A stretch of DNA of 64,000 nt from Pilasporangium apinafurcum (lineage: Eukaryota > Oomycota > Peronosporomycetes > Pythiales > Pythiaceae): assembly GCA_001600495.1 (NCBI GenBank), contig BCKE01000029.1, forward strand, positions 355,807-419,806. Direction: 5' to 3'. Under the pieces are notes generated by a model. That model was not told where the DNA came from and did not search any database. It was given only the letters and a program-made list of their open reading frames with translations. Below, one piece after another: positions 31,754 to 43,276 of the stretch (position 1 is its first letter; every line of letters begins with the position of its first letter). The position numbers and the translations under genes were made by a program.

Positions 31754-34700
31754 TTACATCACAATACAGGCATTCTGATCGTCGGTGGATTTCTTTTTCA
31801 TTTCTTGATTCGAGCGCACACCATTGTTCTTAAATGAAAAATTGCGCCGTAGGTAACCCAAAACCAGGCGATTTTCCTTTTTCAGCAACTGAAACGCATT
31901 ATTGAGCGACGTAAGATCGTCTGTCGTCGGAGCGTCTTTGTCCATGACCCTCTCTGTTGCGATTTGAACACGGAAAGCTGCCTTTGAGACTCGCATGGCC
32001 GCCACATACGCCGATGATCCTTTAAGCGAATGACTTTCTCGACGCAGAACAACGAAATTTTTCGTGGAATATGCAATCTCGATACGACGCATATACTCTT
32101 CGCACATCGCGGCATATTTTTCTAGGAGGCTTAAGAATAAATTTTCATTCCCACCACATTGATCCACGCCAAGCGCATAGTCGACAGGATCTCCATCAGG
32201 AATTGGGATGTCCTCAGGTAAGGCGGACGATGCAAACGAGCATGGACTACTGTTCACTGCATATGATGTGTCGCTTTCTTCGTCCAAGCTGCAATTGTTA
32301 GATTCATCGCCACGGTGAAGCATACGATGCTTTCGATCCTCAAACTCTGAGCCATTGGTCGCTGCTGGAGTTACTGATGATACTGCGACTACACCAGCGG
32401 CAACATTGGACGCTACCAGGTGAACATCCGATACAGCATCCAAGTAGAGCGAATTGTTGTACGATCCAGAGGCATCACCTGTGTCTAGATTGGGATTGAT
32501 CGTATCAGAGGCACCAGACTGCACACTAAGCCCTTCGCTGACCGTCGTCAACGACATTAATTGTGGATCCGAAACCATCGCCTGCAACCCTGGGTTGTGG
32601 CCAATCATCATCGGATCTTCTAATTCCAAGTCAGAAATTGCACGAGTAAGATCCAGTGCTTCCTTATGTGTTGATGCTGGCACTAAGTTAGCTGTACTAG
32701 TATCCGATTGTTCACCATCGTCAGAGAAAACACTGGGCTCACGGCTAGACAGCTTCTGACCCACGTAACGCACGCGCATCCATTGCCGAACAGCAGCACG
32801 TAACTTGGTCTTACCAATAGGCTTGACAATGAATTCATCCATGCCTGCGTCAAGACACTTCTTCCGATCACCACTCATGGCGTAGGCCGTCAACCCAATG
32901 ATCGGAATACGAGGGATATTCATCTCCTGTTCAAATTTCCGAATGTTTTGGGTCGCGGTGTACCCGTTCATGATAGGCATCTCACAATCCATCAGCACCA
33001 GATCGTATGACTCGTGATGTTCCTTGTACGCCAGATATGCATCCCGTCCATTCGTCTCCCATTGGAGCAAGTGATTATCTTCGGTGAAAAAGCATTTTAC
33101 GACCTCCCAATTGAATTCATTGTCTTCAACCACCAAAATTCGGGCATGTTTGGGTACCATGTTCTCCGCGGCACTGCTATCTCCGATAAACGAATGATTG
33201 TTGTCGGATGGTAGGATCGCAGGATGAGCTGTATCGTCATCCATTCGTCGCACAACAACCGTAAAGAAAAATTCAGAGCCTTCACCAAGTTCGCTATCCA
33301 CATCGATTTCGCCGTCCATCAGTTCTACCAGTTGCTTGCAGATCGCTAGTCCAAGACCAGAACCGGTTGGATTGTTTTTCCGCGTGCGCTCCAGCTTGGT
33401 GAATAACGAAAATAACCGCGATTTTTCTTCATCATCCATACCAATGCCTGTATCAACCACTTGGAAGAGTAGCTTCACGAAGGATTTTGGACGATCTGGT
33501 GATGGAACCGTACTGCACTTTACAGTAATTGATCCTTCGTTGGTAAATTTAATAGCGTTAGAAAGCAAGTTCAGCAGCACTTGTCGCAGTCGAATGACAT
33601 CACCAATTACAAACGTCGGGACATTTGAAGAACACTCTAAAGTGAGTTTGATGTTCTTCTCTCGAGCTTTAAACTGGAAGATCTCAATCGAGTAATCCAA
33701 GAGATCTTGCATTTGGAATGGATCCGACGAGATTTCCATATGCCCCGCTTCAATCTTTGACAAATCAAGAATGTCGTTGATAAGGTTGAGTAGTAGCGAT
33801 CCCGACACGTACGCCATATGGACAAAGCGTTCTGGTGTCTTGTCCAGCTTCTGCTCACGTAACATCTCGAGCATTCCGAGAACACCGTTCAGTGGTGTTC
33901 TCAATTCATGACTGAACGATGCCAAGAAGTTGACCCTTGCAGCCTCCATGTGTTTCTTCGCTGTATAATCTTGGCCCACCCCAATAACACCGCGGATGTT
34001 GCCATGCATGTCCTTCTTACTTGATGCGTTCACCAAGAGTAGCAGTGATCTTCCAGCTTTTGTGGTCATTGGTAACTCCATTTCGCCAACATCAATGCCA
34101 ATCAACGCTTGGTTTAAGAGTCTTCGGACTAGTGGACGGCTTTCAACAGTGATAAACGAGTCAACAAGAGATAATCCCAAAATTGTTGACTTGTGGTAAC
34201 CGGTGATTTCTTCAATCTTCTGATTCCACTCGTTGATGCATCCGAACGTATCAACCCCAAAAATTGGAGCGTTTGCAGTATCAATCAAGCGAAAATATTC
34301 GTGCTCCTGCGCAATACGATCCGTGATGTCTTGTCCAATGCCGACAACACCAACAATCGCACCGTGAATATCATATCGTGGTGTCGCATTCAACAAAATC
34401 TCAATTCGAGTACCAGGACGTGTGATGAGTGGGAACTCGAAATTCGCAGTTTCAATCCCAGCGAGAGCTTTGGAAAATACGTCGAACACGATAGGTCTGT
34501 ATTCAGGGGAAATAAATGTTTCCACTAAATTCTCTCCGATCACTTCATCTGTTGAATACTGAGTGATTTGCGCAGCCTTCTTGTTCCAGATATTCACACA
34601 CAGGTTTGCGTCAACCCCAAAAATTGGAGCATTCGCTGTATCGATTAAACGAATGTACTCCTCCTCTTGAGCAATTCTATCCCGCAGATCTTGTCCGATG

Positions 34701-37700
34701 CCTACAGCACCAACAATCTGACCATGCTGATCGAACCGAGCAGTAGCATTGAGTGATATTTTGATGGTCCGCCCAGCTTTTGTCATTAATGCTACTTCAA
34801 AATTGCTCGTTTCATCACCATGTAGAGCTTTCGACAGAATATTTTCAATAGTGTCACGAGATTCTTCAGCAATAAAGTTATTTACCAAATGTTTGCCCAT
34901 CACTTCTGATTTTGTGTACTGAGTCATTTCAGCCGTTTTACGATTCCAAATCGTGATGCATCCATTGACATCAACGCCAAAAATTGGTGCATTCGCTTTT
35001 TCTATCAGCCGTGCATACTCTTGTTCCTGAGCAATGCGCTCGGTGATATCTTGACCGATTCCAACCATTCCAATCACTTCACCCAATTCATTGAACCGTG
35101 TGGTCGCGTTCAACAAAATCTCTACGCGACGCCCAGCTTTTGTGATCAATGGAAACTCAAAGTTTGCAGTTTCAACTCCTGTTAGGGCTTTCGAGAGGAC
35201 AAACCCAACAGCTTGTCGGTAATCTTCTGTGATAAACTTTTCCACCAAATTCTCGCCCATGACATCTTCGGTGGAAAACTGTGTGATTTCGGCAGCTTTT
35301 TTGTTCCAAATGTTAACCCTCCCTTCTCGATCAACACCAAAGATGGGGGCATTGGCTGTGTCAATCAAACGCGCATATTCCTGCTCTTGTGCGATACGAT
35401 CTGTAATGTCTTGTCCAATTCCGACCACACCGACAATTTCACCCAATTCGTTGTATCTTGGTGTAGCGTTCAGCAAAATTTCAACTCGTCTGCCACTTTT
35501 CGTAATCAATGGAAAATTGAAATTCGCTGTTTGAACACCATTCAATGCTTGAGATAGCACCAATCCCACAGCAAACCGATAATTTTCAGATATGAACTGC
35601 TGCACCAAATCCTGTCCCATCACATCTTTGGATGAATACTGCATGATTTCGGCAGCTTTCTTGTTCCAAATGTTAACCAGACCAGTCCTGTCGACACCAA
35701 AAATTGGTGCATTTGCTGTATCAATAAGACGCTGATATTCTTGCTCCTGTGCGATACGAGTGGTAATATCTTGACCAATACCGACAACACCGATGATATC
35801 GCCTTTTTGATTGTATCGAGGTGTCGCATTAAGACGAATTTCCACTCGTCTTCCGGTTCTTGTGATCAACGGGAATTCGAAATTCGCAGTTTCCGTGCCC
35901 TTCATTGCTTCCGATAATACCTTTTGAATGCCTAGCTTAGCTTCTTGTGGAACAAACTCTTCCACCATGTTGCAACCAAGAACTTCCTGGACAGAATATT
36001 CGGTAATTTGAGCTGCATTTCGATTCCAGATGTTGACACATCCATTCATATCCACTCCAAAAATCGGAGCATTGGCTGTATCAATCAAACGGGTGTACTC
36101 TTCTTCCTGAGCGCGTTTATCTGTGAAATCTTGGCCGATGCCAACGACACCAGTAATCTTACCAGTGTGATCGTATCGAGGTGTTGCATTCAACAGGATT
36201 TCGAGCCGACGACCACTTTTGGCAACTAAAGGAAACTCAAAATTAGCTGTCTCTACACCCTCCAACGCTTTTGCAAGCACACATGCGACTCCTTCTCGAT
36301 GTTCATCCGAAATAAAGCTCAACAGCTCTTCACCTACGACAAATTCGTTGCTGTACTCGGTAATAGCCGCAGCTTTCTTATTCCAAATCGTCACGCGGTA
36401 ATCTTTATCGACGCCAAAGATTGGAGCATTGGCAGTATCGATGAGCCGACTGTATTCCTGTTCCTGCACGATTCGATCAGTGATATCTTGACCAATACCC
36501 ACAACGCCAATAATTTGCCCCAAATGGTCGTATCGCGGCGTCGCATTCAACAAAATCTCGACTTTCCGTCCATTTTTCGTGATCAATGGGAACTCAAAGT
36601 TTGCAGTCTCTACACCCTGGAAAGCCTTTTGAAACACCGCTGCGACTGCTTCTTGATAATCCTCGGCAATCAAACATGATACCAAATCAGCCCCCATGAC
36701 TTCTTTAGGCAAGTACTCGCTGATTTCTGCGGCTTTTTTGTTGAAAATGACAACATGGCCATCGGTATCGGCACCGAAAATCGGAGCGTTCGCCGAGTCA
36801 ATGAGTTTTCTATATTCCATTTCCTTGGCGTTCCGTTCGGTCACATCCTGTCCAATGGCAACGACGCCAACCACCGAGCCGCTTTCACCGAATTGTGGTG
36901 TCAGACAAAGCATGATCTCCACGCGGGAGCCTGTGGACGTGATCAGCGGCAGTTCGAAATCAGCACCTGCCATCCCTGTAGCGATTGTCTGTGTGATTGC
37001 CTCAGCAACAATATCCCTAAAATTTTCGTCCACCATTTCCAAAAGCGGCGTACCGATAGCGTCTTCTAGCCCATAGCCAGTCAGCGATTCTGCTTTGGCA
37101 TTCCAAATTGTGATCAGTCCTCTATGATCCAGCTCTATGATGGGTGCATTTGCTTGCATGATCACGCGTGTATATTGTGTATCATGTACGCGCCATTCCG
37201 TGACATCCTGTCCAATGCCAATGACACCCGATACATTTCCATTCGCATCACGGTTCACTGTGAGACTAATGAGGATCTGCACATTGAGACCAACAAGGTT
37301 TGAGCGGAGAGGAATGGTGACGTCTTGCACTGTTTTTTCTGGATGCTGTAGCACCTTCATGATGTTTTCATTCACGTGGAAAAAATTGCCTTCACTAACG
37401 ACCTCCTTGAGCGGCTGGCCGACGACTTCAAATGCCGAGCGATTGGTGATCTTGTAAAGTTTTTGATTCCAAAACGTTACCGTCCCCTGCATCGAGATCC
37501 CAATGACAGGCGCATTTGCTTCGTCCAAAAGGCGGAAGAACTGCCCCTGTGGCTCCAAAGACGTGCACTCGCCTAGAAAACAGGGTTGGCGGTTCTCTTT
37601 AGCCACATGATGTGCTGTTACTTTCCGCTTTGGTCTTTCGTTCTGCTGTGCTGTCTGATTATTTAAGTTGCTACTACTGTTCGTCATCGACGGCGGCAAC

Positions 37701-37738
37701 ACTGTCGTCGTCAATGGTGCCGTCACTTTTTCTTCCAT
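31754..37738 (-). CDS. Hybrid histidine kinase with ten PAS domains, receiver and HPt
   Basis: A single exon of 1,994 residues with an ATG at 37738. After a 65-residue Thr/Asn-rich head, ten PAS domains run in tandem to about residue 1255. Units 3-10 share a signature like RLIDTANAPIFGVD with an end like VVGIGQDITDRIAQEQEY. A HisKA domain follows with FSHELRTPLNG (phospho-acceptor His near 1277), then an ATPase domain with NLLSNAIKFT, DTGIGM and GSGLGLAI. A receiver domain comes next, with LVVEDNEFNWE, acceptor Asp in LMDCEMPIMNG (near 1584) and Lys in FIVKPIG. An HPt domain carries ESHSLKGSSAYV (His near 1904). All phosphorelay residues are kept. There is no membrane segment, so it is a cytosolic sensor. 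The ligand bound by the PAS domains is unknown. A paralogue in opposite orientation starts at 61608. Confidence 0.96.
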   Translation of the reverse strand: MEEKVTAPLTTTVLPPSMTNSSSNLNNQTAQQNERPKRKVTAHHVAKENRQPCFLGECTSLEPQGQFFRLLDEANAPVIGISMQGTVTFWNQKLYKITNRSAFEVVGQPLKEVVSEGNFFHVNENIMKVLQHPEKTVQDVTIPLRSNLVGLNVQILISLTVNRDANGNVSGVIGIGQDVTEWRVHDTQYTRVIMQANAPIIELDHRGLITIWNAKAESLTGYGLEDAIGTPLLEMVDENFRDIVAEAITQTIATGMAGADFELPLITSTGSRVEIMLCLTPQFGESGSVVGVVAIGQDVTERNAKEMEYRKLIDSANAPIFGADTDGHVVIFNKKAAEISEYLPKEVMGADLVSCLIAEDYQEAVAAVFQKAFQGVETANFEFPLITKNGRKVEILLNATPRYDHLGQIIGVVGIGQDITDRIVQEQEYSRLIDTANAPIFGVDKDYRVTIWNKKAAAITEYSNEFVVGEELLSFISDEHREGVACVLAKALEGVETANFEFPLVAKSGRRLEILLNATPRYDHTGKITGVVGIGQDFTDKRAQEEEYTRLIDTANAPIFGVDMNGCVNIWNRNAAQITEYSVQEVLGCNMVEEFVPQEAKLGIQKVLSEAMKGTETANFEFPLITRTGRRVEIRLNATPRYNQKGDIIGVVGIGQDITTRIAQEQEYQRLIDTANAPIFGVDRTGLVNIWNKKAAEIMQYSSKDVMGQDLVQQFISENYRFAVGLVLSQALNGVQTANFNFPLITKSGRRVEILLNATPRYNELGEIVGVVGIGQDITDRIAQEQEYARLIDTANAPIFGVDREGRVNIWNKKAAEITQFSTEDVMGENLVEKFITEDYRQAVGFVLSKALTGVETANFEFPLITKAGRRVEILLNATTRFNELGEVIGMVGIGQDITERIAQEQEYARLIEKANAPIFGVDVNGCITIWNRKTAEMTQYTKSEVMGKHLVNNFIAEESRDTIENILSKALHGDETSNFEVALMTKAGRTIKISLNATARFDQHGQIVGAVGIGQDLRDRIAQEEEYIRLIDTANAPIFGVDANLCVNIWNKKAAQITQYSTDEVIGENLVETFISPEYRPIVFDVFSKALAGIETANFEFPLITRPGTRIEILLNATPRYDIHGAIVGVVGIGQDITDRIAQEHEYFRLIDTANAPIFGVDTFGCINEWNQKIEEITGYHKSTILGLSLVDSFITVESRPLVRRLLNQALIGIDVGEMELPMTTKAGRSLLLLVNASSKKDMHGNIRGVIGVGQDYTAKKHMEAARVNFLASFSHELRTPLNGVLGMLEMLREQKLDKTPERFVHMAYVSGSLLLNLINDILDLSKIEAGHMEISSDPFQMQDLLDYSIEIFQFKAREKNIKLTLECSSNVPTFVIGDVIRLRQVLLNLLSNAIKFTNEGSITVKCSTVPSPDRPKSFVKLLFQVVDTGIGMDDEEKSRLFSLFTKLERTRKNNPTGSGLGLAICKQLVELMDGEIDVDSELGEGSEFFFTVVVRRMDDDTAHPAILPSDNNHSFIGDSSAAENMVPKHARILVVEDNEFNWEVVKCFFTEDNHLLQWETNGRDAYLAYKEHHESYDLVLMDCEMPIMNGYTATQNIRKFEQEMNIPRIPIIGLTAYAMSGDRKKCLDAGMDEFIVKPIGKTKLRAAVRQWMRVRYVGQKLSSREPSVFSDDGEQSDTSTANLVPASTHKEALDLTRAISDLELEDPMMIGHNPGLQAMVSDPQLMSLTTVSEGLSVQSGASDTINPNLDTGDASGSYNNSLYLDAVSDVHLVASNVAAGVVAVSSVTPAATNGSEFEDRKHRMLHRGDESNNCSLDEESDTSYAVNSSPCSFASSALPEDIPIPDGDPVDYALGVDQCGGNENLFLSLLEKYAAMCEEYMRRIEIAYSTKNFVVLRRESHSLKGSSAYVAAMRVSKAAFRVQIATERVMDKDAPTTDDLTSLNNAFQLLKKENRLVLGYLRRNFSFKNNGVRSNQEMKKKSTDDQNACIVM
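33980..37560 (-). repeat. Tandem PAS-coding array with a 360-bp period
   Basis: The codon for the Phe (or its equivalent) in the APIFGVD motif recurs at 37138, 36778, 36418, 36061 and 35701, and then every 360 bp to about 34261. The step is exactly 120 codons except for one 357-bp step between the fourth and fifth units. The units are similar at DNA level as well as in protein. Confidence 0.9.
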
Positions 37739-39425
37739 GATTTGTAAGGCTGTGCCTGCGATATCTACTCACACACACGCGCGCACTTGAGCGAGCGACA
37801 GGATCAACTTCACTCGTCACCTCTCCCTGTTTTTTTCTTGTCGAGAAGCTGAGATTACTCGATAATTAACACGTTAATTTGGAGAAGGAAGGGATGATGT
37901 CCTGCTTCTCCAATCGCCAATTGTATGAAAGACCAAAGAGTAGGAGCAATTCACAGGAGATGAAGGCTGCTCTTTCTTCCTTCTCTGTCTGTGTTTGTCT
38001 CTCCTCCCCGTCGCGGTGCTTTCTCCTTTCCTAGCAGCTTTCCCTTCTGACGAAAAGCGGGAGTTGAGTCATGTATGGGCCACCTGGAATGACTGGCCCA
38101 TCCATCCAGCAACTGTTCTCCTGCCACTTTTATTTCCCTCTATTACAACGCGACGTTCGAGATACAAAACCCTTTTATATCATATACCCCATCCAAACAG
38201 ATCCTAAGACCTCACTCTCCCATTTCCGAGTATCGCAATGCAATGTTGTGTTCATGTGATCTCCATGTACGTAGTTCGTATGGTACTCAACAAAGAAAGA
38301 AAAAAGAAAGTGTTGAGCTCATTCCGTTCCACCTGCCGCCATCTTCTGTCCAGCAAAGAAAAGGATGAGTGCTGAACATACCACATTGGGTCCACCTTTT
38401 TTGCCAATGGGTTAACTCATCTTTTTCTAGATTTTACGTCTAGAGTGCTACAAAATCGTCTATTGGGGGTGGAATAACGCTACTCTTACTGTTGATTTTT
38501 TTTATAGAAAAGACAAACAAGAGAGGGGGAGGGAGGGAGAACAGTCTCCTCGTCTGCGAAGCATCTCAACATTGCCGCGATTCTTCGAATTCAACTAGGA
38601 AAATTAAAAGTAGCCCCAAGAATGATTGTGGCCACATCATTAAGTGGAGGGGAAATAATCTCATCTCCAACGATTGGCAGATAGCTCCCATATTGGTTCT
38701 TTGTAACATATACGTTTTGAAAGGTTACGCTTGTAATGGAATACGTCAAATACACAGCAAATCGTTTCTCATATCCTTGAAATCTGAGGATGATATTGTC
38801 GCCCTGACAAGAAGAACAAACAGTTGTTGATGGCAGTGAATGGATGACGCTTTCACAGCTGGCTGCCTGTCGCTCCAATCGCAGCAGCACTTGAACAGTG
38901 CCATGCGACAGCTCTTCATCCCTGCTTTGTACACCCCATATCATCCATAGCTGTAAACTTTCAAGTGCAGCCTGGTGGCTGGCTGTCTTCCATCTCACTT
39001 GTCAGTTTGCTGCCATCTCATGACATTGATTTCAGTTGAAAGGCAGGACCAAATATGGATTCTCTGCCAAAGTTAGATATTTGGTATCCATCCTGAAACC
39101 ATTAGAGGATGGGATCTTCAAAGGCCGATTAACGCCAGAGCTATCTCAAACAGTAGCGGCTACATAACGCGGTTGTATGATCTTGAATTGATTTGTGGTC
39201 GTTTGGAACAAGAAATGGATGTGAATTTATTATTTCAACACCAATATTGACAAAGAACTACGATCGTCTCTTGTCGAGTCTCATTAAGAAATCAACTATC
39301 CAATCCTGTGTGTCAGAAAGCATTGCTATCGACTGCTTTCCCAGATAGTGAAGTCGCTGCCGAGATTGATTCCAGCCTCAAGAACAACAAGCCAGGACTG
39401 TTCAGATTAGTGGAAGTGGTATGTA
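37739..39425. other. Upstream region of the histidine kinase and 5' flank of the Fanzor relic
   Basis: The first 500 nt contain the kinase promoter and leader on the minus strand, with an alternating AC tract near 37770. An open frame on the minus strand (38940-38591) has no ATG at its start and no recognised domain. From about 39260 to 39425 fragments such as NKPGLFRLVEVVCSEQ could be the decayed N-terminal part of the nuclease relic that follows. Nothing else is supported. Confidence 0.4.
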
Positions 39426-40566
39426 GTGAGCAGATCTCGAGGATTGTGGTTACCATCCAAGACTGATGTGAGTACAGACTTTTCGCACAAATGTGTAAAG
39501 CTCATAGCGTCCAAGTCGTGGTTCACGCTGATCAATAACTTTATCAAGAAAACAACGAAGACATGGAAGCGCAAGAACTCTCAGAAGACCTTTGGTCTCG
39601 TGTTAACGTCTTTGTTGTCAGAAGAAGTGGAAAGAAATCAGAAATGCTCGGAAGATTCTGATCTTCGATCTCCGAAGATCAAACGACGAAAGATAGATAA
39701 ATCGAGTCCAAGCAGCACTCAGAAAGTGAGATTGTATTTAACGAAGGAACAGAAGCAACTTCTTCGCAAGATGTTTGATACTTATCGAACAATCTATAAC
39801 AAGATTGCCGAAGTGTCGAGAGAAGACTGCTATAGGTTATCTCTACAAGACTTGAATGCGAAATATCATCTGATCGCTCAAAAGCATTCATTGACCAAGT
39901 ATCTTTCGGGGGATACCATCTGGATGCTCCAGCAGTAGTCATGGATGTAACATACAGAGATTTTATCAAAGCTATCAAGTCATCAAAAGCTGAAGTCAAA
40001 TCTCAAAAGGACAGAGAAAAGAAGACGCTGTTTCCTCAGTTGTGAATTTAAGCAGACAGACTTCATTCGAACGTGCGCCATCGATCTCGAAGTCCGAAGT
40101 TTCAGCATCTTGTACGACCCTCATGGGATGACGTTAAGCGCGGACAATACCAAGCACGCAATGTTCAATTGCTGTCTATTGATCGATCGTCTCAAGTCTC
40201 AGTTGTCTTAAGAAAAGTCCAAGTGCAAGTGATATCGCTTGAGAAAGAGGGTTTACAGGATCTTTTAATGGATGAAAGCGATGGCATCGAACATGCATCA
40301 CAAAGTTTCCAAGTGGTTGTTAGATAACTACCATAAAGTTCTTCTTCCACCCTTCGGGATTTGGGAGCTGACGTCCAAGCAAAAAAGGATTTCAAGCAAA
40401 GCGTCAAGAGCAATGCTCACGTGGTCTCACTATAAGTTTAAGAAGCTATTCAACTATAAGATGGAAAGGACTGGAGGAAAGATGACCGAATGTGAAGAAC
40501 ACTATACAAGAAAAATCTGTTCTCAGAGTCCAGGTGTCGGAGCTGCCTATTCTGCGGTTGTCTAGT
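39426..40566 (+). pseudogene. Fanzor-type (eukaryotic TnpB) RNA-guided nuclease relic
   Basis: Several reading frames in the same direction together resemble a TnpB/Fanzor protein in the correct order. The frame 39426-39938 has a basic N-terminal region and then KVRLYLTKEQKQLLRKMFDT, the family's first helical motif, followed by YRTIYNKIAEV. A shifted frame continues with DVTYRDFIKAIKSSKAE. Another has AIDLEVRSFSILYDPHG, matching the RuvC-I block (family pattern xLDPGVRTF) with the Asp kept and PG replaced by LE. The last open stretch has MHHKVSKWLLDNYHKVLLPP, RAMLTWSHYKFKKLF and EEHYTRKICSQ, matching RuvC-II surroundings and the start of the zinc ribbon. The rest of the ribbon and RuvC-III are missing. 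Multiple stops and frameshifts make it non-functional. The call rests on motif order and could be tested by a profile search. Confidence 0.8.
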
Positions 40567-40901
40567 CTTAGCTAGCTTTTGTTAGTCAAGTCGCACCCAA
40601 ACAACAAAAAATAGGAGCTCCTTCCTGAGGTACTTTCGTATCCCAAATGATCTCTGTGGTGAGTTTAACGCCCTTAATGGGTCGAATTCATTGATCATTT
40701 TTCTTTTGCTTTTGCTTGCTCGCTCCCTCGACAGCATAATAAAATACGAGATGGATTTTTTTTCTGATATCTGCCAGGCTCTCAACCTGCAGCGAAACAG
40801 AATGTCCCACCAAGGCAAGCAGCCGAGAAATCCCGCGTTTATTTCAGCCCGAAAACGAGGATGTATCGCCGTAGTGCACGCCTAGTGAGGCTCAATTTTG
40901 T
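40567..40901. other. Intergenic region after the Fanzor relic
   Basis: It begins with the TTGTCTAGTCTTAGCTA sequence also seen in the 5.4-kb and 11.8-kb repeats. The rest has short open frames without features and the 3' flank of the Rab gene. No gene is recognised. Confidence 0.45.
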
Positions 40902-41928
<1,027 letters not shown>

Positions 41929-42489
41929 TCTATCCTACTCGCCCAAAATAATAATAAAAGACAACAAGAGGCAATCAGTCTCGGGCACAAATGTAGCTCT
42001 TCGTGTCTGCAGACCCTCTAGCCACATCCCCTCAAGCGCCATAAGCATACAAAGGCAGAACATCCAATGGTTATCGGATCTGCAAATAAAGCAGCAACAT
42101 ACTTTTTTCCTTCTATTCGCTTCTTCCCGCGGGTAGTGGCTTCTGTATACGTAGGCACAGCAGGGGTGCGCCGACTGTCTTTCTTTCTCTGTACGTGCCC
42201 CAATAGAGAGAGGATGGAACTTTGTTTTTCTTTCAAGGCCTTTTCCTGAGGTTCTTCCGATAAAAACCTCAAGACGAAGATGGTGAATCCGAGGTTTTTA
42301 TGGATGAACTACCACGATGACACGCCCTGCTTTGCATTTCATGCGCAACAGGAAGCAGGACATGGGAAGCGTAGGAAACGAATGCGAAGGGAACGCAGAG
42401 AGATACAGAATATTTCAAGGTGAAAAGCACCGTTGAAAGCAAAAATATTGTCTAGTTATATCAAGGTGTACGTGCTATCTGACGGAAGA
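41929..42489. other. Intergenic region between two minus-strand genes
   Basis: It holds the upstream region of the Rab18-like gene and the 3' flank of the proteasome chaperone gene. The only structure I see is the inverted repeat at 42260-42301. Short open frames on both strands at 42018-42272 lack features. Confidence 0.5.
42260..42301. repeat. Perfect 11-bp inverted repeat with 20-nt loop
   Basis: ATAAAAACCTC at 42260-42270 pairs with GAGGTTTTTAT at 42291-42301. It lies about 330 nt upstream of the Rab18-like start codon. It could be a hairpin or a dimeric protein site. Confidence 0.6.
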
Positions 42490-43276
42490 CTATGACAGTG
42501 GGACTTGTCGAAAAAGCGTTTGAAGCTGCTGCATGACGACTTCAAAAGTGCTAGAGGAACGGTCCTTTAAGCCAATGGCTGCAAGAATGGGGCGTCCCAT
42601 CGGTGTACTAAAAACATGGCCGTAGGTATCAACATTTGCGTGAGAAAAGGAGCAATGAATGCAGGCTAGTGCCTACCGCGTTTCACAGGCAGTAGCTTTG
42701 CCTTGCTGATCCGGCACAAGTATTCATGCAATTTTTGCTTTGCCAAATGGCATAATAACAAATCAGCCATTTCGGCACTTACCCAAAATGCTCCAAAAAC
42801 TGACGTGCGTAGACGAGGAGAAGTGGATCATCGCGTCTTCCAAGCCGGACGTGAATATCTGGTTGAAATTTGCCACTAATGCTTTCTTTTTGATACGCCT
42901 CCACCTACACGGTTGGATATCATTCATTCAGTTGACATAATGACGATGATGCACACACGCCGACATGTTTGCTAATACTACTATTTTCTATTTACACATA
43001 AATGCACATTTACCAGCGTCCCAAACGTGCCCAACTGTGTGACCACAATAAAGATTCGATCTGCAAAGACTGTCAGCGCAATGTCTGTCGGAGTTCCATT
43101 GATTTCCTGTATACCGAGAAACACTCAATTTGGTCTTTTGTACTTTTCATCTCAGCAAAATCTCTCAGTACCTGGGGTGGCTCCGTACCGTTCGGGTCTT
43201 CTTCGTGTGTAGTTCCGCGCCGCCTGCTTCCTCCATGTTTCCTTCTTTTGTTCACTTTTGGTGCTGGAGTAGCCAT
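42490..43276 (-). CDS. Proteasome assembly chaperone 3 (PSMG3/PAC3-like)
   Basis: Four exons (43276-43172, 43106-43014, 42904-42783, 42607-42490) join in phase to 145 residues. From residue 36 it matches the PAC3 fold: INGTPTDIALTVFADRIFIV, VTQLGTFGTLVEAYQ, RRDDPLLLVYARQFLEHFG and PILAAIGLKDRSS followed by a C-terminal helix. PAC3 with PAC4 guides assembly of the 20S proteasome alpha ring. The first 35 residues are an unusual basic, disordered extension (KVNKRRKHGG, SRRRGTTHEE) that animal PAC3 lacks. It might localise the protein to the nucleus. The gene shares a 114-nt divergent promoter with the large gene at 43391. Confidence 0.85.

Noticed and set aside
33996-37457. Plus-strand open frames opposite the PAS array, some over 120 codons
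   Set aside because: They recur with the 360-bp period of the coding strand and are its complement, so they are not genes.
38591-38998. Minus-strand open frame of 135 codons
   Set aside because: It starts with GTG, has no ATG near the start, no recognised domain and no splice partners. A small real gene or transposon remnant cannot be excluded.
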